Origin: Aequitasia blattaphilus
GTDB lineage: Bacteria; Bacillota; Clostridia; Lachnospirales; Lachnospiraceae
Direction of reading: 5' to 3'
DNA length: 64,000 bases
Assembly: GCF_024721305.1 (NCBI RefSeq)
Contig: NZ_JAMXOD010000013.1
Coordinates: 1 to 64,000, forward strand
Shown: piece by piece, positions 24,978 to 33,370 of the stretch
How positions within the stretch are numbered: position 1 is the stretch's first letter
How the letters are laid out: each line of letters opens with the position of its first letter
Made by a program: the position numbers and the translations under genes
Notes under the pieces: generated by a model
The model's database searches: none
What the model saw: the letters and a program-made list of their open reading frames with translations, nothing else
Told to the model about the DNA's origin: nothing

Positions 24978-25703
24978 TTACAGTAAAGCGGCAGCTTCTG
25001 CATCTGCAATAATTGTCACATCAGGATGCAGTTGCAAAATAGAAGCAGGTACTTCCGGCGTGATGGGTCCATTTACTACTTGAGCCAAAATAGAAGCTTT
25101 GGCACTTCCGCTTACTAAAACTAAGATTTTTTTTGCAGATAAGATTCCCCTGTAGCCCATTGTATAAGCTTGTCTGGGTACTTCGTCAGAAGAATTAAAA
25201 TAACGTGTATTTGCATCAATCGTACTTTGAGTAAGCTCAACACAATGAGTATTCTTTTCGAAAACAGTGTTTGGTTCATTGAATCCAATGTGTCCATTGT
25301 GCCCCAAGCCAAGTAACTGTAAATCGATTCCACCAACACCATCGATGATTGCTTCGTAATCAGTGCATGCCTTCTCGCTATCAGGCTCAAGACCATCAGG
25401 GAGATAAGTGTTTTCTTTGACAATATCCACGTGGTCAAATAAATTTGTGTTCATAAAATAGCGATAGCTTTGTGGGTGAGTACCATCAAGACCCTTGTAT
25501 TCGTCCAGATTAACGGAGGTAATATCTTTAAAGCTAATGCTTCCGTCCTGGTAAGCTTTAATCAATCGTTGGTAAGTTCCAACAGGACTTCCTCCTGTGG
25601 CCAACCCCAATACACAATTCGGTTTCATGATGATTTGAGCGGCTATAAATTGTGCTCCTTTTTTACTGAGTTCTTCATAATCTGTAACTTTCTTGATTAC
25701 CAA
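24978..25703 (-). CDS. nagB: Glucosamine-6-phosphate deaminase
   Basis: 241 residues. NagB motifs are present: LGLATGGSPVGTYQRLI, SVNLDEYKGL, LLGLGHNGHIGFNEP and LTQSTIDANTRYF. It converts glucosamine-6-phosphate to fructose-6-phosphate and ammonia. The start is TTG 25703, with AAGGGAAGG about nine bases upstream; the nearby ATG is out of frame. It is convergent with the ROK sugar cluster, so it may be an independent amino-sugar gene. No nagA is seen in the window. Confidence 0.93.
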   Translation of the reverse strand: MVIKKVTDYEELSKKGAQFIAAQIIMKPNCVLGLATGGSPVGTYQRLIKAYQDGSISFKDITSVNLDEYKGLDGTHPQSYRYFMNTNLFDHVDIVKENTYLPDGLEPDSEKACTDYEAIIDGVGGIDLQLLGLGHNGHIGFNEPNTVFEKNTHCVELTQSTIDANTRYFNSSDEVPRQAYTMGYRGILSAKKILVLVSGSAKASILAQVVNGPITPEVPASILQLHPDVTIIADAEAAALL

Positions 25704-25741
25704 TATAACATACCTTCCCTTTCCTTCTTTTTCATAGAGTT

Positions 25742-25747
25742 ATTATA
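25742..25747 (-). promoter_or_regulatory. -10 box upstream of nagB
   Basis: The minus strand reads TATAAT 39 bases before the TTG start. No matching -35 was found at 16-18 bases, so the promoter may be weak or assisted. Confidence 0.45.
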
Positions 25748-25783
25748 CCATAGAAAGCCTGTAAAGTCTCTCTTTTTAGATGG

Positions 25784-25812
25784 TTGAAGATGAAGAATTA
25801 GTGTGTTATTAT
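25784..25812 (+). promoter_or_regulatory. Promoter of the membrane-channel operon
   Basis: TTGAAG (25784-25789), a 17-base spacer and TATTAT (25807-25812) put transcription start near 25819, 26 bases before ATG 25845. This also argues against the GTG at 25803 as start codon. Confidence 0.6.
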
Positions 25813-25844
25813 TAGTAAATCGAGAGAGAAGAGGAGCGGGAAAA

Positions 25845-26933
25845 ATGCAGAAAGTAACCTTTCAAAAATGGCAGGTAAAAAAACTGGTAACCTGGTTTGT
25901 TTTAATACTAATTATCGGGGGGAGCTACCTGTGCTATTCAACCTGGCAGTTATATAATGATAAGGCTATGGAGAATACATATTGGAACAATGAATTAACA
26001 GATACGCCAGAAGAACAGGAACGTATTGAAAAGCTATCTGAAAATGCAACGAAAGTTAAAGTGGGAACATATGTAGAAAGCCTAAAAGAAATCAACATGA
26101 AAAGCAGCTATTTTAGGATTGTAGGTAAAGTATGGTTTAGTTGGGAAGGAGATCCCGACCTGGATATGGTTAATAACTTTCATGTTTATAATGGAACCAT
26201 GAATTCTAAAGTAGTGGAGAAAGATATTACAGAAGGAAATATGCACTATCAGTTATGCAAAATTGATGTCAGTGTCTTTAAGAATTTTTGGACAAAGCGA
26301 TTCCCTTTGGAATCACATCAACTAAGATTTTATATTGAGCCAAGCCAAGTTATTGATTATGTGGTGTTTGTGGAGGATGAAGGACATTCTACCGTAAATC
26401 CTTCTTTTAGTATTGCAGGATATAATCTGATTCGTTACGATCATGGAGTGCATACAAATGAATACAATACAACCTATGGAGAACCGGGAGTGGAAAAGGG
26501 AGCTATTACCTCAGAGTTTCTAACTCAAATTGAGCTGAACAGAGACAGTTTGGGGACATACACAAAATGCTTCATTGCCCTTTTTGGAACGGCCCTTTGG
26601 GTTTTTATTACTATGTTTTTGTGTACCTATCATCGGGTGGATCCCCTTAGTATGATACCAGCAGCGCTTTTTGGTGCAGTATCCAACATTATGGTGGGAG
26701 CGAATCTCCTGCCGGATGCATTGGAGATAGGACTTTTGGAGTACGTGAATGTATGGGGAATTTTGACCATATTAGGAGGTGCTTTAGTTGTCATCAATAT
26801 AAACCGCATACGAACAAGATACAATGATAACAAATTCGCAGCATTGTTTGGGAGAATTATCACCTTTGAGTTGGTGTTTATTGTCCTTTTAGGACATGTT
26901 CTTATGCCAATGGCTGCCTATATGTGGCAGTAA
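25845..26933 (+). CDS. Divergent pentameric ligand-gated ion channel-like membrane protein
   Basis: 362 residues. The order is an N-terminal membrane helix (13-33), an extracellular beta-rich domain (about 65-235) and four C-terminal helices (about 242-262, 268-289, 297-318, 334-358). VKVGTYVESLKEIN followed by VWFSWEGD matches the first strands of pLGIC ligand-binding domains. RFPLESHQLRFYIEP (152-166) matches the Cys-loop region of prokaryotic channels, remembered in GLIC as RYPFDSQTLHIYL. The pre-M1 strand TQIELNR and the M2-M3 segment ending in LLP align without gaps to GLIC as I recall it. The M1 proline is missing and M2 has Pro and Gly at unusual sites. It heads a four-gene membrane operon. 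Homology is inferred by eye; function is unproven. Confidence 0.6.
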   Translation: MQKVTFQKWQVKKLVTWFVLILIIGGSYLCYSTWQLYNDKAMENTYWNNELTDTPEEQERIEKLSENATKVKVGTYVESLKEINMKSSYFRIVGKVWFSWEGDPDLDMVNNFHVYNGTMNSKVVEKDITEGNMHYQLCKIDVSVFKNFWTKRFPLESHQLRFYIEPSQVIDYVVFVEDEGHSTVNPSFSIAGYNLIRYDHGVHTNEYNTTYGEPGVEKGAITSEFLTQIELNRDSLGTYTKCFIALFGTALWVFITMFLCTYHRVDPLSMIPAALFGAVSNIMVGANLLPDALEIGLLEYVNVWGILTILGGALVVININRIRTRYNDNKFAALFGRIITFELVFIVLLGHVLMPMAAYMWQ

Positions 26934-26955
26934 AAAAGAAGGGAGATTATGAAAA

Positions 26956-27678
26956 ATGAAAGAATACAAGTCAAATATCTTAACGGTTATTTGGGATGTT
27001 AAAAGTATCCTCTTGCTGGTGCTGTTAAGCTTGATTGATGTTGCAATGGTTTACTTTCTTGATAACCTTTCAGGGTTTCCGCTCTTTTTTGATTACTTTG
27101 GAGCGATGGCAGGAGCATGTATAGGAGGACCTATTTTAGGAGTACTTATTGCACTTTTAAGCACGATTATCCGTATAATATTTGGAATTAATGAAGTTAA
27201 TATTATATTTGTATTGGAAGCAATTGCATTAGCGGTCTTTGTAGGTGTTTATGTAAGACTGGGATTTTTTTACAAAAAGAGAGGTGTGATTATCGGAGCA
27301 GTTTTATGTGCTCTCATGGAAGCGTTTTTCATCACAGCAATGCATTTAGCGCTTTACGGTGCACAGCCACAGAATTATTCCCTCTATAAAAGTCTCTTTT
27401 TCATGATGAGACGAATCGGAATGTTAACACCCTTCGCAAGCTTGGTAGGTTTTTTTGTTACGAATGTATTGGACAAAGGAATTATTCTTTTCATCATATA
27501 TTTTCTAATTACAAAAATGCCAGATTCGATTGCGAAATTTTTCGAGATTTCAAAAGATTTTCCTCAGGCAGTTGTGGTAAATAACCAGGGAGAAGAGGAT
27601 TTCCTGGCTGAAAGTGAAAAGCTAAAGGCAAAGGCGCAGGAAAAGATTGATAAACGAAGGGAAAAAGAGGAATCATGA
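26956..27678 (+). CDS. Six-TM membrane protein resembling ECF transporter S components
   Basis: 240 residues with about six membrane helices and a charged C-terminal tail (LKAKAQEKIDKRREKEES) that is probably cytoplasmic and helical. The segment LFFDYFGAMAGACIGGPILG, then VLIALLSTIIRIIFG, follows the D-x-x-G-(A/T) ... GP-x-x-G pattern of ECF S components and related sensor membrane domains. No ECF ATPase or T component is in the window. It lies between the channel-like gene and the potassium channel gene, overlapping the latter by four bases, so the three are translationally coupled. It may be a small-molecule binder or transporter; the substrate is unknown. Confidence 0.55.
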   Translation: MKEYKSNILTVIWDVKSILLLVLLSLIDVAMVYFLDNLSGFPLFFDYFGAMAGACIGGPILGVLIALLSTIIRIIFGINEVNIIFVLEAIALAVFVGVYVRLGFFYKKRGVIIGAVLCALMEAFFITAMHLALYGAQPQNYSLYKSLFFMMRRIGMLTPFASLVGFFVTNVLDKGIILFIIYFLITKMPDSIAKFFEISKDFPQAVVVNNQGEEDFLAESEKLKAKAQEKIDKRREKEES

Positions 27679-28400
27679 GAAAAAAGCTATATTCGCTAGT
27701 TGAAAAAGCAGAAAAAAACAATTCGATTAGTTTCTTTTATGATTGGCTGATTATGGGAGCGTCGATACTCAGTATTCTTCCTATGATGTTTCGGGATGTC
27801 CCTCAAGAGGTGACGGAGTGGATTGAGACACCGACGGTCTACCTTTTGTTTTTCGACTATATGCTGCGTTGGTTTACCCATGATTACAGACGAAAGAGCA
27901 CGAGTAAGTGGTCTTTTGTTTTGTATCCATTTACACCTCTTGCAATTATGGATTTAATGGGAATATTACCTTCTCTGGGGCTTCTTCATGGAAGCTTTAA
28001 AGCATTTCGCTTATTTAGACTGGGTAAACTAATTCGTTATTCAAAGAGCTGTCAAAGAATTGGAAATGTTTTCAAAAATCAAAAGAAAACCTTATTATCT
28101 GTTTTAAGTATTGCAATTGCATATATTTTCATCTCGGCTCTTATTATGTTTGTGTCGGAACCACCGGAGAATTTTCCCAACTTCTTTGATGCCCTTTACT
28201 GGGCTACAACGGCATTGACAACAGTAGGATATGGAGATATCTATCCAAGCACTCAGCTGGGTAAGGTGATTAGTATGATTTCCTCTATCTTTGGTGTGGC
28301 GGTCATTGCAATGCCGGCAGGTATTGTGACAGCTGGATTTTTGGAGGAGCTTAATAAAGATTTTCATGAAGGGGAAGAAAAACATGACGAAGAATCCTAA
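27675..28400 (+). CDS. Voltage-gated-type potassium channel (six TM)
   Basis: 241 residues. The selectivity filter is TVGYGD at 183-188, in ATTALTTVGYGDIYPS. An S4-like helix at 108-123 (FKAFRLFRLGKLIRYS) carries basic residues at every third or fourth position, and four helices precede the pore. This is the Ion_trans/Kv architecture of short prokaryotic channels. The acidic, histidine-containing C-terminal tail (HEGEEKHDEES) is short, with no RCK or cyclic-nucleotide domain. ATGA overlap with the previous gene and overlap with the next indicate tight co-expression with the other three membrane proteins. Confidence 0.9.
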   Translation: MRKKLYSLVEKAEKNNSISFFYDWLIMGASILSILPMMFRDVPQEVTEWIETPTVYLLFFDYMLRWFTHDYRRKSTSKWSFVLYPFTPLAIMDLMGILPSLGLLHGSFKAFRLFRLGKLIRYSKSCQRIGNVFKNQKKTLLSVLSIAIAYIFISALIMFVSEPPENFPNFFDALYWATTALTTVGYGDIYPSTQLGKVISMISSIFGVAVIAMPAGIVTAGFLEELNKDFHEGEEKHDEES

Positions 28401-28926
28401 AACAAAACGATATGCTCTCATCATGGGAATCGGGATTATTATGAATTTGGGTTTTTATGCTTTGGCACATTTTTTCCATTTACCTATGTGGCTGGATTCA
28501 ATTGGAACAGCCTATGCGGCTGTTGCGTTAGAGCCAGTAGCCGGTCTTCTCATTGCCTTTGTAACGAACTTTATTCAATCGGCATTTATTTACGGAACCA
28601 GTTCGATTGTCTACTATTTTGTAGGTGCGTTAGCAGCCCTGTGCTTTGGTCTTCAATCGAAGAAGCTGGGAAGGGCAATGGTGTCCTATTTTTTTCTTGC
28701 TACCTTATTGGCGGGTTTATTAACCGTATGGAGAACGAAGGGAATTCCGGATAGTGCATGGGAACGCTATTTTTATGACTTGGCGGTGGGAAGAGGCTTC
28801 CATCCTTATGTGGCATGTTTTTTTGGAACGGGAGTGCTAAAGTTTGGAGATACCATTGTAATGGGAGTTTTGGTTCCGATTTTTGCGGGTTTATCGAAAA
28901 GGGGTAAGTTGACTCTTTCGGAATAA
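28384..28926 (+). CDS. Small membrane protein resembling ECF S components, paralogue of 26956
   Basis: 180 residues from ATG 28384, which has GGGGAAG seven bases before it and overlaps the potassium channel gene by 17 bases. About five membrane helices. MWLDSIGTAYAAVALEPVAG, then LLIAFVTNFIQSAFIYG, repeats the pattern seen in the protein at 26956, so the two look related. Known relatives of such segments bind vitamins or other small molecules within the membrane. The lack of transport ATPases nearby leaves a sensing role open. Confidence 0.55.
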   Translation: MTKNPKTKRYALIMGIGIIMNLGFYALAHFFHLPMWLDSIGTAYAAVALEPVAGLLIAFVTNFIQSAFIYGTSSIVYYFVGALAALCFGLQSKKLGRAMVSYFFLATLLAGLLTVWRTKGIPDSAWERYFYDLAVGRGFHPYVACFFGTGVLKFGDTIVMGVLVPIFAGLSKRGKLTLSE

Positions 28927-28969
28927 TCAAGTATCATAAAAAAAGAATTTTAATATATTGGAGGACGTT

Positions 28970-29977
28970 ATGAGTAAACTTACAATTCCCGAAAATTATA
29001 CATCGGCTTTAGATTTATACGAAACACAAGTCGCAATTGGAAAATTACGAACGATTTTTGAAGAGAAGCTGGCAACAGCAATCAGCTTAAAAAGAGTTTC
29101 AGCACCTCTCTTTGTCAATCCTTCTACCGGATTAAATGATGATTTGAATGGTGTTGAGAGACCAGTCTCATTTGAGCTGAAGGAAACCGGAGAGACTGCT
29201 CAGGTGGTACATTCCTTGGCGAAATGGAAGAGAATGGCATTAAAAGAGTATGACTTCTATGATGGAAATGGACTTTATACCGACATGAATGCGATACGAA
29301 GAGATGAAGAACTCTCGAATATCCATTCTGTATACGTGGATCAATGGGACTGGGAAAAAGTAATCACCAAAGAAGACCGAAATATGGATTTCCTTAAGGA
29401 TACAGCGAATCGAATCGTAGGAGCTATTTATGATACAGCAGACGAAATTTGCCGTATATATCCTGCTCTTACCAATGATTTGACCCGGGAGGTTAAATTC
29501 CTTACAACCCAGGAATTGGAAGATATGTATCCAGATAATTCACCAAAGGAAAGAGAAGATCTTATTACGAAAAAGTATAAGACGGTATTTTTAATGCAGA
29601 TAGGTGATAAGCTTGCTTCAGGGGAAAAACATGATGGAAGAGCACCAGACTATGATGATTGGTCATTAAACGGAGACATACTATTTTGGAATGATTTATT
29701 AGGGAGAGCTTTTGAAGTATCCTCCATGGGAATCCGTGTAGATGAAAAGGCATTGGATGAACAGCTGACAAAGGCAGGCTGTGATAATCGAAGAGAATTA
29801 ACCTTCCATAAGATGCTTTTGAATGGGGAACTTCCATTAACGATTGGTGGAGGAATTGGTCAGTCCAGAGTATGCATGCTAATCTTAAAGAAGGCGCACA
29901 TTGGAGAGGTGCAGACTTCTCTTTGGGATAAAGAAACAAAAGAAAAGTGTAAGGAAGCAGGAATCCGCTTACTTTAA
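28970..29977 (+). CDS. asnA: Aspartate-ammonia ligase (asparagine synthetase A)
   Basis: 335 residues, the normal AsnA length. Characteristic stretches are KRVSAPLFVNPSTGLNDDLNG, VVHSLAKWKRMALKEYDF, GLYTDMNAIRRDE and GGGIGQSRVCMLIL. It makes asparagine from aspartate, ammonia and ATP in the cytoplasm. Start ATG 28970 follows GGAGG; the TTG at 28958 contains that ribosome site. It sits next to the Asn-tRNA operon, which fits a local asparagine-supply cluster, though it has no T-box of its own in the 43 bases upstream. Confidence 0.95.
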   Translation: MSKLTIPENYTSALDLYETQVAIGKLRTIFEEKLATAISLKRVSAPLFVNPSTGLNDDLNGVERPVSFELKETGETAQVVHSLAKWKRMALKEYDFYDGNGLYTDMNAIRRDEELSNIHSVYVDQWDWEKVITKEDRNMDFLKDTANRIVGAIYDTADEICRIYPALTNDLTREVKFLTTQELEDMYPDNSPKEREDLITKKYKTVFLMQIGDKLASGEKHDGRAPDYDDWSLNGDILFWNDLLGRAFEVSSMGIRVDEKALDEQLTKAGCDNRRELTFHKMLLNGELPLTIGGGIGQSRVCMLILKKAHIGEVQTSLWDKETKEKCKEAGIRLL

Positions 29978-29997
29978 ATAGAAAATTTTATTTACAA

Positions 29998-30049
29998 AAG
30001 AGACCCACCATTAGCTATAGCGGGTCTCTTGTAAATAGAATTTTTTTTG
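29998..30049. terminator. Bidirectional terminator after asnA
   Basis: AAGAGACCC (29998-30006) pairs with GGGTCTCTT (30022-30030), and TTTTTTTT follows at about 30041. The convergent DUF975-type gene ends inside the loop. Confidence 0.75.
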
Positions 30050-31615
30050 TGGCTGCGACTGGTAATCCGTAATTCCCTTCCCGGTATTCGGGTGGGAACG
30101 AGAGTAAACAGAGTCTAAGCAAAACAAACAGACCAGAATGAGAGCGATCGAAATCAGAACTTTTCTTGGCAGCTTACTAATCAAGTTATCAATAATCGGT
30201 GCGGCAATATAAATAATAGCATAGCAGCCTAGCCCAAATACCAATAATCCTTCCAGGCAGACACGGCCGTTAAGGTTTAGCAAATACCCGGAATAATCCC
30301 ACCATTTCATATGATGAACTCTTTCCAAAAAGTAGGAGGTACTGTACTCAATGATTCCACAGAGAGCAGTGGCAAGGAAAAAGGTTAAAATATGCCGGTT
30401 TCGGAAAGGCTTTAGCAAAAACAATACAAGAACGGTACCAGAGCCGTAAATGGGAAGCCAAGGTCCGAACATGGTTCCGCGGTTAACAAAGGTACCATCC
30501 TGAAGGAGATGGAGGCTTACCTCCCAGCACCAGCCAACCATGGAAAAAATGAAAAAGATTAGAATCAAATGCAAGAGAGTATAGTTGCGATTAAAGTCAA
30601 TCTCCAGCCATTTTCTTGCAGGTGCAGAGGGGATTTCAAACCCATCCGCTGGATAAGTATCATCTTGAGCGATAGGGATATCCAAATAAACATCTTTCAA
30701 AAGATATGAAAATGCGCCATTGTTATCGATATAATTTCTCCGAAGCGCCATATAGACTTCACTTTCTGTAGCCAGACGATAAGGATTTAGATAAAAGATT
30801 CCTAAAAGACCAAAGGTCAGTACATTCAGTATATTCCACCCCAGAAAAGAAAACTGGAGAATAAAAAGTTTCCATTTGTATCCCTTCATCATTTGACGGG
30901 ATATTTTAATTGCGGTCTTTCCGTTGATATCAGGATTCTCTGCAAGGATAAAAGGAACCATATAGTAGGAGTAGAATTTAATAACGCCCCCAATTACGGT
31001 GAACATCCAAAGCATAAGGTAAACTGTATGGCGAAGCATGGAAAGTCCAACCTTTATCACTCTTTTTACGTGATACATAAGAAAGACACGTTCTGTGTTT
31101 GTATCATGGTATCGTCTGCTTTCTAAGGCGAATCTTCTTCCCCCTACGGATAAGACTTGTCCCACAAAAAGAAACCACATCAGCTGTAAAAGAGTAGAGA
31201 TTAATATGACAATACCTTCTCCAATACGGGAGCTAAACACCATATGGTTGACTGTGTTAAGTACGCCTGTTGTCAGATTTCCGGTGGCTGATACACCGTT
31301 GAAGAACTGTGCAAGAACCCCTCGTGTAGGGTGATAACTTGCAAATTTTTTCACGGTATCATCCTTGGTCTTTTCCAATGTGCCGACGCCCTCCGCAAAA
31401 TCAGCTATAACTCCAGAAGAGTTATTTAAGGGAAGACGGTTGATTTCGTCCTCAGCATCTGTGGTGGTAGTTACAGTATCGGTTAAGGAATAGTAAGTTC
31501 CAACAAATTCTCCGGAAATAAATAGAAGAATTAAACAGATAACTACGTAACGGCGATAATTTTTTTTGAAGCTGATTTTTCCCTGAGATTTTAAATTTTT
31601 TCGATTCCAATTCAT
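30011..31615 (-). CDS. DUF975-like and CmpB-like fused integral membrane protein
   Basis: 534 residues from ATG 31615, which has AGGGG upstream. The longer frame adds 29 residues over the likely promoter region. The N-terminal two thirds match the DUF975 pattern: FYSYYMVPFILAENPDINGK, SRQMMKGYKWKLFILQFSFL and LGIFYLNPYRLATESEVY. From about residue 350 a second membrane block (FSMVGWCWEVSLHLLQDGTF, NRGTMFGPWLPIYGSGTVLV, KWWDYSGYLLNLNGRVCLEG) matches the CmpB-like putative ABC permease family. Both families are of unknown function, and I normally think of them as separate proteins. It is divergent from the T-box operon. Confidence 0.75.
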   Translation of the reverse strand: MNWNRKNLKSQGKISFKKNYRRYVVICLILLFISGEFVGTYYSLTDTVTTTTDAEDEINRLPLNNSSGVIADFAEGVGTLEKTKDDTVKKFASYHPTRGVLAQFFNGVSATGNLTTGVLNTVNHMVFSSRIGEGIVILISTLLQLMWFLFVGQVLSVGGRRFALESRRYHDTNTERVFLMYHVKRVIKVGLSMLRHTVYLMLWMFTVIGGVIKFYSYYMVPFILAENPDINGKTAIKISRQMMKGYKWKLFILQFSFLGWNILNVLTFGLLGIFYLNPYRLATESEVYMALRRNYIDNNGAFSYLLKDVYLDIPIAQDDTYPADGFEIPSAPARKWLEIDFNRNYTLLHLILIFFIFSMVGWCWEVSLHLLQDGTFVNRGTMFGPWLPIYGSGTVLVLFLLKPFRNRHILTFFLATALCGIIEYSTSYFLERVHHMKWWDYSGYLLNLNGRVCLEGLLVFGLGCYAIIYIAAPIIDNLISKLPRKVLISIALILVCLFCLDSVYSRSHPNTGKGITDYQSQPQKKFYLQETRYS

Positions 31616-31691
31616 AGTATTTCCCCTTGTTTTTCCCTTTTTGATAACTAAAAAAACTATAGCATTGAACAATTTTTCTGTCAAATTATAC

Positions 31692-31720
31692 TTGCATCTC
31701 AAAAAAACATGTGATAAGAT
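31692..31720 (+). promoter_or_regulatory. Promoter of the T-box operon
   Basis: TTGCAT (31692-31697), 17 bases and TAAGAT (31715-31720) place the start near 31727, just ahead of the T-box leader. Confidence 0.55.
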
Positions 31721-31737
31721 AGGCTAAATTTATTCCA

Positions 31738-31998
31738 AAGGCAATGAAAGAGACTCTGTTTTTGAAACTTGACAGGAATGAGGAGGCCACCGACTGAGAG
31801 CACCTCTTGAGGGAAAAAGACAAAAGGGAACACTCTGGAGCCGATTATCTGAAAGTGAAGTAGGGTAATACGTATAATACGCGTTAAGTATTCTTAAAGT
31901 GGAACCTTTGGTTCAACGCGGGTGGTACCGCGGGTTATTAAAATAATCCGTCCCGGGACTGTTGCAATTAGCAGCAGCCCCGGGATTTTTTCGTTTTG
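31738..31998 (+). ncRNA. T-box leader, likely tRNA(Asn)-responsive
   Basis: The antiterminator T-box sequence is unmistakable at 31916-31934 (ACGCGGGTGGTACCGCGGG). The terminator arms are TCCCGGGACTGTTGC (31951-31965) and GCAGCAGCCCCGGGA (31971-31985), followed by six Ts. In Stem I, CTCTGGAGCC pairs back to GGCAATGAAAGAG, and the loop before CTCT reads GGGAACA, which gives AAC (31829-31831, Asn) followed by the usual purine. The antiterminator bulge is UGGU, so a G73 discriminator would need a G-U pair, a mild reservation. Uncharged tRNA(Asn) would allow read-through into AspRS2 and gatCAB. Confidence 0.9.
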
Positions 31999-32050
31999 CG
32001 AAAGAATCCCGGGAGAAAAAACTCTAGTGACAAATTAAGGAGGTACTACA

Positions 32051-33361
32051 ATGGAAACAAAAAGCATTATGCAGCTGCAAAAGAAAGAAGGACTAGGTGA
32101 GTCTGTAAAGGTGAAAGGTGCCATACACAATATTCGTGATATGGGAAATATCATCTTTCTCCTCATTCGCACCAGAGATGGAATCATACAGTGTGTCTAT
32201 GAGGGAAAGGATACGGATGCATTAGAGGTTCAGAAAAGACGGGCAGAGGATTGTGTATGTGTTGGAGGAATACTGACAGAGAACGAGAAGGCACCAGGAG
32301 GTGTAGAGATTCGTCTGGATTATCTGGAGGTTTTAAGTACAACAAAAGCAGAGATGCTGCCACTCCCTGTATCAAAGTGGAAGCTAGACACCTCATTGGA
32401 AGCGAAGCTGAACTATCGTTCTATTTCCTTGCGGAACATAAAGGAACGGGCAAAGTTTCGGATTCAAGAAGGTTTGGTTCGTGCTTTTAGGGAATATTTA
32501 TATCGGGAAGGTTTTACAGAAATTCACACACCGAAGATTGCAGGAAAGGGAGCAGAGGGTGGAGCTAACATGTTTAAGCTGGATTACTTTCATAAGAGTG
32601 CAGTTCTTTCTCAAAGCCCTCAGTTTTATAAGCAAATGATGGTGGGTGTTTTCGACCGTGTATTCGAGACGGCACCAGCATTTCGTGCAGAAAAGCACAG
32701 TACAAAAAGACATTTGAATGAATACATTAGTATGGATCTTGAGATGGGATACATTGATGGGTTTGAAGATATTATGAAAACAGAAGCAGGATATCTGGAA
32801 TATGCTGTGGAGCTGCTTGAAAAGGAATACAAAAAAGAGTTGGAAATCTTAAAGGTAAGACTGCCAAAAGTAAAAGACATTCCAGTAGTACGTTTTCAGG
32901 AAATTAAAGAGGAAGTTTCCAAAGCTTATGGAACGACGATTAAAAATCCCAATGATTTAGAGCCGGAGGAGGAACTTTTGATCGGGAAATATGCAAAGGA
33001 GAAATGGGATGCAGATTTTGTCTTTGTTACACATTATCCCACAAAGAAAAGACCATTTTATGCTATGGAAGATCCTCAAAACCCAAACTATACTTTGAGC
33101 TTTGATCTTTTATTTAAAGGATTAGAAATTACAACAGGGGGACAAAGAATCCATAATTATGATACACTAATAGAAAAGATAAAAAAACGAGGAATGGAAA
33201 AGGAAGGAATGGAAGCATACCTGGATACTTTTTATTATGGTATGCCCCCTCACGGTGGCCTTGGAATCGGACTGGAGAGATTGACGATGAGGCTCTTAGA
33301 CGAAGAAAATGTAAGGGAGACAACACTCTTTCCAAGAGATATTAAGCGCCTCGAACCTTAG
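32051..33361 (+). CDS. aspS: Archaeal-type aspartyl-tRNA synthetase (AspRS2), probably non-discriminating
   Basis: 436 residues, much shorter than the bacterial AspRS of about 590 because the bacterial insertion domain is missing. An N-terminal OB fold (GESVKVKGAIHNIRDMGNII) precedes a class IIb catalytic core: LSQSPQFYKQMMV, ETAPAFRAEKHSTKRHLNEY (motif 2) and GGLGIGLERLTMRLL (motif 3). SQSPQ is the AspRS form, distinct from AsnRS. With gatCAB downstream and an Asn T-box upstream, it likely charges tRNA(Asn) with aspartate for later amidation. AAGGAGG precedes ATG 32051. Confidence 0.92.
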   Translation: METKSIMQLQKKEGLGESVKVKGAIHNIRDMGNIIFLLIRTRDGIIQCVYEGKDTDALEVQKRRAEDCVCVGGILTENEKAPGGVEIRLDYLEVLSTTKAEMLPLPVSKWKLDTSLEAKLNYRSISLRNIKERAKFRIQEGLVRAFREYLYREGFTEIHTPKIAGKGAEGGANMFKLDYFHKSAVLSQSPQFYKQMMVGVFDRVFETAPAFRAEKHSTKRHLNEYISMDLEMGYIDGFEDIMKTEAGYLEYAVELLEKEYKKELEILKVRLPKVKDIPVVRFQEIKEEVSKAYGTTIKNPNDLEPEEELLIGKYAKEKWDADFVFVTHYPTKKRPFYAMEDPQNPNYTLSFDLLFKGLEITTGGQRIHNYDTLIEKIKKRGMEKEGMEAYLDTFYYGMPPHGGLGIGLERLTMRLLDEENVRETTLFPRDIKRLEP

Positions 33362-33370
33362 GAGAAGAAT

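Noticed and set aside
25470-25787. Plus-strand open frame across the nagB start
   Set aside because: It is antisense to nagB and has no ribosome site or recognisable features.
31831-31833. CAC (His) as the T-box specifier
   Set aside because: It would place part of the codon in the CTCT helix and leave T instead of a purine after it; AAC fits the loop and the genes.
32051-33361. Asparaginyl-tRNA synthetase
   Set aside because: SQSPQFYKQ and the motif 2 context are of AspRS type, and gatCAB downstream would be redundant with AsnRS.
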